From the NCBI GenBank assembly GCA_031267775.1, contig JAIRYL010000078.1, positions 1 to 8,792 on the forward strand: a stretch of DNA of 8,792 bases, written 5' to 3'. A program made the position numbers and the translations under genes. Of the stretch, positions 6,917-8,792 are shown in pieces (position 1 is the stretch's first letter; each line of letters starts with the position of its first letter). The stretch comes from Tannerellaceae bacterium. GTDB taxonomy: Bacteria; Bacteroidota; Bacteroidia; Bacteroidales; Tannerellaceae. The notes beneath the pieces were generated by a model. It was given only the letters and a program-made list of their open reading frames with translations. It was not told the DNA's origin and did no database searches.

Positions 6917-8374
6917 ATGTCGGCAGAAATTAAAAAACTTACGCCAAATCATGTATGGGGGTATTTCTATGAATTGACGCAGATTCCAAGACCTACCGGA
7001 CACATGGAAGCCGTTACCCGTTTTGTAGCGGAGTTTGGCAGAAAATTAAACCTGGAAACAGTGCAAGACGAGGCGGGAAACGTGCTTATCCGCAAACCGG
7101 GTACGGCGGGGATGGAAAACCGCCAAACCATCATCTTGCAAGCTCATTTAGACATGGTACCGGATAAAACAGACGCCGTGGCGCACAATTTCCGGACAGA
7201 CCCCGTAAACGCTTATATAGAGGGCGACTGGGTTACGGCCCAAGGCACCACCCTGGGCGCCGACAATGGCATAGGGGTGGCGCTGGCTATGGCGGCGCTG
7301 GCCGACAGGACGGTTAAACACGGCCCCCTGGAAGCCCTTTTTACGGTAGACGAAGAACAGGGCATGGAGGGCGCGATGGCATTAAAAACGGGCTTCCTGA
7401 AAGGACGCGCGCTTATTAATTGCGACTCGGAAGGCGAAGGCGAACTCTTTGCAGGATGTGCCGGAGGAGCGGATTTAACCCTTTCGTTTCAGTATGAAAA
7501 AGACGATACGAATATACCGGAAGGCGACGTGGCCGTAAAAATAAGTCTTACGGGCTTGAAAGGCGGACATTCCGGACTGGATATTCACCTGGGACGGGGC
7601 AACGCCAACAAGCTGATGTTTCGCTTCCTCAAAGAATCCGTTACCGAATGCGGCGCGCGCCTGTCGTCCGTACAGGGCGGAACGCTTAAAAACGTTATCC
7701 CGCGCGAAGCCTCTGCCATTATAACAATTCCGGGCGAAAATGCCGAGATGCTGTGGGAAATGGTATCCGACTTTCAGGATCTGTACCGTACCGAGTATAA
7801 AGGCATAGAAGAAGGCGTCTGCTTTACGGCCGAAAAGGTGGAGCTGCCCGAAACCTTGATACCCGAACAAATACAGGACGACTTGATTAATGCCGTAGAA
7901 GGATGCCCGAACGGCGTATTTGCCATGCTGCCCGATTTTCCGGGAACGGTAGAATCGTCGTCAAACCTGGCCGTGGTGGCTTCGCAAAAAGGATTGATAG
8001 AAGCTACCATACTGGTAAGAAGCTCTACCGAAAGCCGTAAAGCCTACGTATGCTCCTGCCTGGAAAGCGTATTTGCCCTGGCCGGAGCCAAAGTGGAATA
8101 CAGCGGGCCGTACAACGGCTGGCAGCCCAATATCCATTCGCCCCTGCTGAAGCGCATGGAAGAAGCCTACGAAGACCTGTACTGCGTAAAACCCGCCGTA
8201 AAAGTAGTGCACGCCGGACTGGAATGCGGTATCATACAGGGTATCTACCCCGATATGGACATGGTATCCATCGGCCCCGACATACGATCCGCTCATTCGC
8301 CGGGCGAAAAAGTCTACATCCCTTCGGTAGAGAAAGTCTGGAATTTCCTGAAAGCTACGCTCGAAAAGATATAA
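6917..8374 (+). CDS. pepD: Aminoacyl-histidine dipeptidase (peptidase D, M20 family)
   Basis: A cytoplasmic di-zinc metallopeptidase that splits dipeptides such as Xaa-His (carnosine-type) into amino acids. Its 485 residues match the length of E. coli PepD. The M20 active site is complete: HLD at 77-79 (H77, D79), bridging D116 in LGADNGIG, catalytic base E146 and zinc ligand E147 in VDEEQG, D170 in NCDSEGEGE, and C-terminal ligand H460 in SAHSPGE. The family stretch GLKGGHSGLDIHLGRGNANK (213-232) marks the start of the lid (dimerisation) domain, and HAGLECG is at 432-438. There is no signal peptide. The gene has its own promoter motif, so it is probably a separate unit from the kinase gene. 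A strong hairpin follows 21 bases after the stop. Nothing is odd about the protein. Confidence 0.97.
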   Translation: MSAEIKKLTPNHVWGYFYELTQIPRPTGHMEAVTRFVAEFGRKLNLETVQDEAGNVLIRKPGTAGMENRQTIILQAHLDMVPDKTDAVAHNFRTDPVNAYIEGDWVTAQGTTLGADNGIGVALAMAALADRTVKHGPLEALFTVDEEQGMEGAMALKTGFLKGRALINCDSEGEGELFAGCAGGADLTLSFQYEKDDTNIPEGDVAVKISLTGLKGGHSGLDIHLGRGNANKLMFRFLKESVTECGARLSSVQGGTLKNVIPREASAIITIPGENAEMLWEMVSDFQDLYRTEYKGIEEGVCFTAEKVELPETLIPEQIQDDLINAVEGCPNGVFAMLPDFPGTVESSSNLAVVASQKGLIEATILVRSSTESRKAYVCSCLESVFALAGAKVEYSGPYNGWQPNIHSPLLKRMEEAYEDLYCVKPAVKVVHAGLECGIIQGIYPDMDMVSIGPDIRSAHSPGEKVYIPSVEKVWNFLKATLEKI

Positions 8375-8394
8375 TCCGGAATATTATACTAACA

Positions 8395-8430
8395 GACAGC
8401 GGGCGTCCGGTCAACCGGACGCCCGCTGTC
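8395..8430 (+). terminator. Perfect 17-bp hairpin after pepD, likely terminator
   Basis: GACAGCGGGCGTCCGGT (8395-8411) and ACCGGACGCCCGCTGTC (8414-8430) are exact reverse complements with CA between them, so RNA would form about 16 pairs closed by a four-base loop. The position, 21 bases after the pepD stop, fits a transcription terminator. There is no T-tract after it on the + strand (GCCCTATCCCC follows), so it may act as an mRNA 3'-end stabiliser or depend on Rho. On the - strand the following bases are more T/A-rich, so it could also stop transcription entering from the right. Confidence 0.65.
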
Positions 8431-8565
8431 GCCCTATCCCCCCGCGCGCCCCGTTTCATCAACAGACGCTTTATGCAAAACGGTTTTCCCGCCCCTCGAA
8501 ACCGGATCTATTATCAGTCCCCTTTTTTTCTTGTTTTACATTTTGCAAAGCATAAGGGGGCGGGT
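8431..8565. other. Gene-free spacer between terminator and palindrome cluster
   Basis: No coding region is credible here. A modest hairpin (CGGTTT at 8481-8486, AAACCG at 8499-8504) is followed 18 bases later by a run of seven T (8523-8529), too far apart for a standard intrinsic terminator. TACATTTTG at 8537-8545 resembles the TAnnTTTG promoter motif but has one extra T. If active it would transcribe the palindrome cluster to its right. CCCGCCCC (8488-8495) can pair with GGGGCGGG (8557-8564), but such C/G runs may match by chance. Confidence 0.4.
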
Positions 8566-8624
8566 CCGACGCATCGCAGGATGCGTCGGGACAGTAATCC
8601 CCAGTGAAGCGAAGCGACTGGGGG
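8566..8624 (+). repeat. Left two-hairpin unit of the palindromic element
   Basis: The first hairpin has arms CCGACGCATC (8566-8575) and GATGCGTCGG (8580-8589), ten perfect pairs around the loop GCAG. The second has arms CCCCAGT (8599-8605) and ACTGGGG (8617-8623) around an 11-base loop containing the tandem pentamer AAGCGAAGCG. The spacer between the two hairpins is GACAGTAAT. Confidence 0.7.
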
Positions 8625-8657
8625 GTAGCCAGACGCTCGCCCCTCGCCCCTCTCTCC

Positions 8658-8673
8658 GAACTCCGAGGAGTTC
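8658..8673. repeat. Central hairpin GAACTCC/GGAGTTC
   Basis: GAACTCC (8658-8664) and GGAGTTC (8667-8673) are exact reverse complements separated by GA. In RNA this gives six pairs with a CGAG tetraloop. It resembles the palindrome at 8750-8766, differing by a paired T-A to G-C exchange and one added loop base. Confidence 0.65.
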
Positions 8674-8687
8674 AACCTTACAGGTTG
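8673..8687. repeat. Central hairpin CAACCT/AGGTTG
   Basis: CAACCT (8673-8678) and AGGTTG (8682-8687) form six pairs around the loop TAC. It directly abuts the preceding hairpin and shares its last base, so the two would stack or compete. Confidence 0.5.
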
Positions 8688-8710
8688 GCGCAGCGCGGCG
8701 TGTTCCGCAT

Positions 8711-8766
8711 GCTCCCGGTCGCTTCGCTTTACCGGGGGTTACCAACATGGAACGCCTGAGGCGTTC
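8711..8766 (-). repeat. Right two-hairpin unit of the palindromic element, inverted
   Basis: Read on the - strand it repeats the order of the left unit. First comes a hairpin (arms GAACGCC at 8750-8756 and GGCGTTC at 8760-8766, loop TGA on the + strand), then a spacer, then a hairpin with arms CCCGGT (8714-8719) and ACCGGG (8731-8736) around a loop that is the complement of the left unit's loop core. About 25 of 31 bases of the second hairpin region match the left copy. Confidence 0.7.
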
Positions 8767-8792
8767 GGGAACGAAAACGGGTATATCTTGTT

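Larger units (their letters stand above)
8566..8766. repeat. Composite palindromic element: two inverted two-hairpin units
   Basis: About 200 GC-rich bases are made almost wholly of hairpins. A left unit (8566-8624) and a right unit (8711-8766, on the opposite strand) each hold a strong hairpin, a spacer of roughly ten bases, and a second hairpin with the loop core AAGCGAAGCG. Between them lie two more hairpins (8658-8673 and 8673-8687) and a short direct repeat CTCGCCC at 8636-8642 and 8643-8649. The layout resembles interspersed palindromic repeats of the REP/BIME kind. No transposase is present, and no flanking target-site duplication was recognised. The role is unknown. It may continue past the window end. 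Confidence 0.6.

Noticed and set aside
8370..8388. Inverted repeat TATAAT / ATTATA across the pepD stop codon
   Set aside because: Six A-T pairs are expected by chance in AT-rich sequence, and there is no context supporting function.
8050..8607. Open reading frame of 185 codons on the + strand overlapping the end of pepD and the palindromes
   Set aside because: It runs inside pepD in another frame, then through the terminator hairpin and the repeat. The protein is Arg/Pro-rich with no family features.
8536..8748. Open reading frame of 70 codons on the - strand in the palindrome cluster
   Set aside because: It lies wholly in the hairpin repeats, has no promoter or leader, and its composition simply reflects the GC-rich repeats.

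Overview
The window looks like chromosomal DNA of a member of the Bacteroidota, most likely the order Bacteroidales. Several signs agree. Three intergenic spacers carry the Bacteroides-type -7 promoter motif TAnnTTTG. Gene starts lack Shine-Dalgarno sequences and have A-rich leaders. The proteins are typical of the group: a lipoprotein of the tyrosine-phosphatase superfamily, a cysteine-ladder leucine-rich-repeat protein, a hybrid histidine kinase with a periplasmic binding-protein sensor, and a 485-residue PepD dipeptidase. The genus cannot be told from the sequence. All five protein genes are on the + strand.

Layout. 1-1080: exported lipoprotein with a tyrosine/lipid-phosphatase-like domain whose catalytic P-loop has lost its arginine and its preceding histidine. 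1128-2885: DEAD-box RNA helicase with a C-terminal DbpA-type RNA-binding domain, read from a TTG start behind a TAnnTTTG promoter. 2899-4050: secreted leucine-rich-repeat protein with nine exact 21-residue repeats, 13 bases after the helicase and probably cotranscribed with it. 4151-6829: membrane hybrid sensor kinase (binding-protein-like sensor, one membrane helix, PAS with a cysteine cluster, kinase core, receiver) with its own promoter. 6917-8374: PepD (M20 family) aminoacyl-histidine dipeptidase with its own promoter, followed by a 17-bp perfect hairpin.

8431-8792 has no credible gene. It is visibly richer in G+C than the genes and packed with palindromes. Two copies of a two-hairpin unit face each other in inverted orientation at 8566-8624 and 8711-8766. 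They share a near-identical core and differ at one stem position by a compensatory A-T to G-C exchange. Two further hairpins lie between them. The organisation resembles composite interspersed palindromic repeats (the REP/BIME type) and is the least explained part of the window.

Nothing indicates that the five genes form one pathway. They read as ordinary, largely independent chromosomal genes: RNA metabolism, envelope or surface proteins, signalling, peptide catabolism. I see no complete new multi-gene system. The items most worth a second look are the inverted palindromic cassette at the 3' end, the phosphatase-like lipoprotein with a broken active site, and the cysteine-ladder repeat protein.
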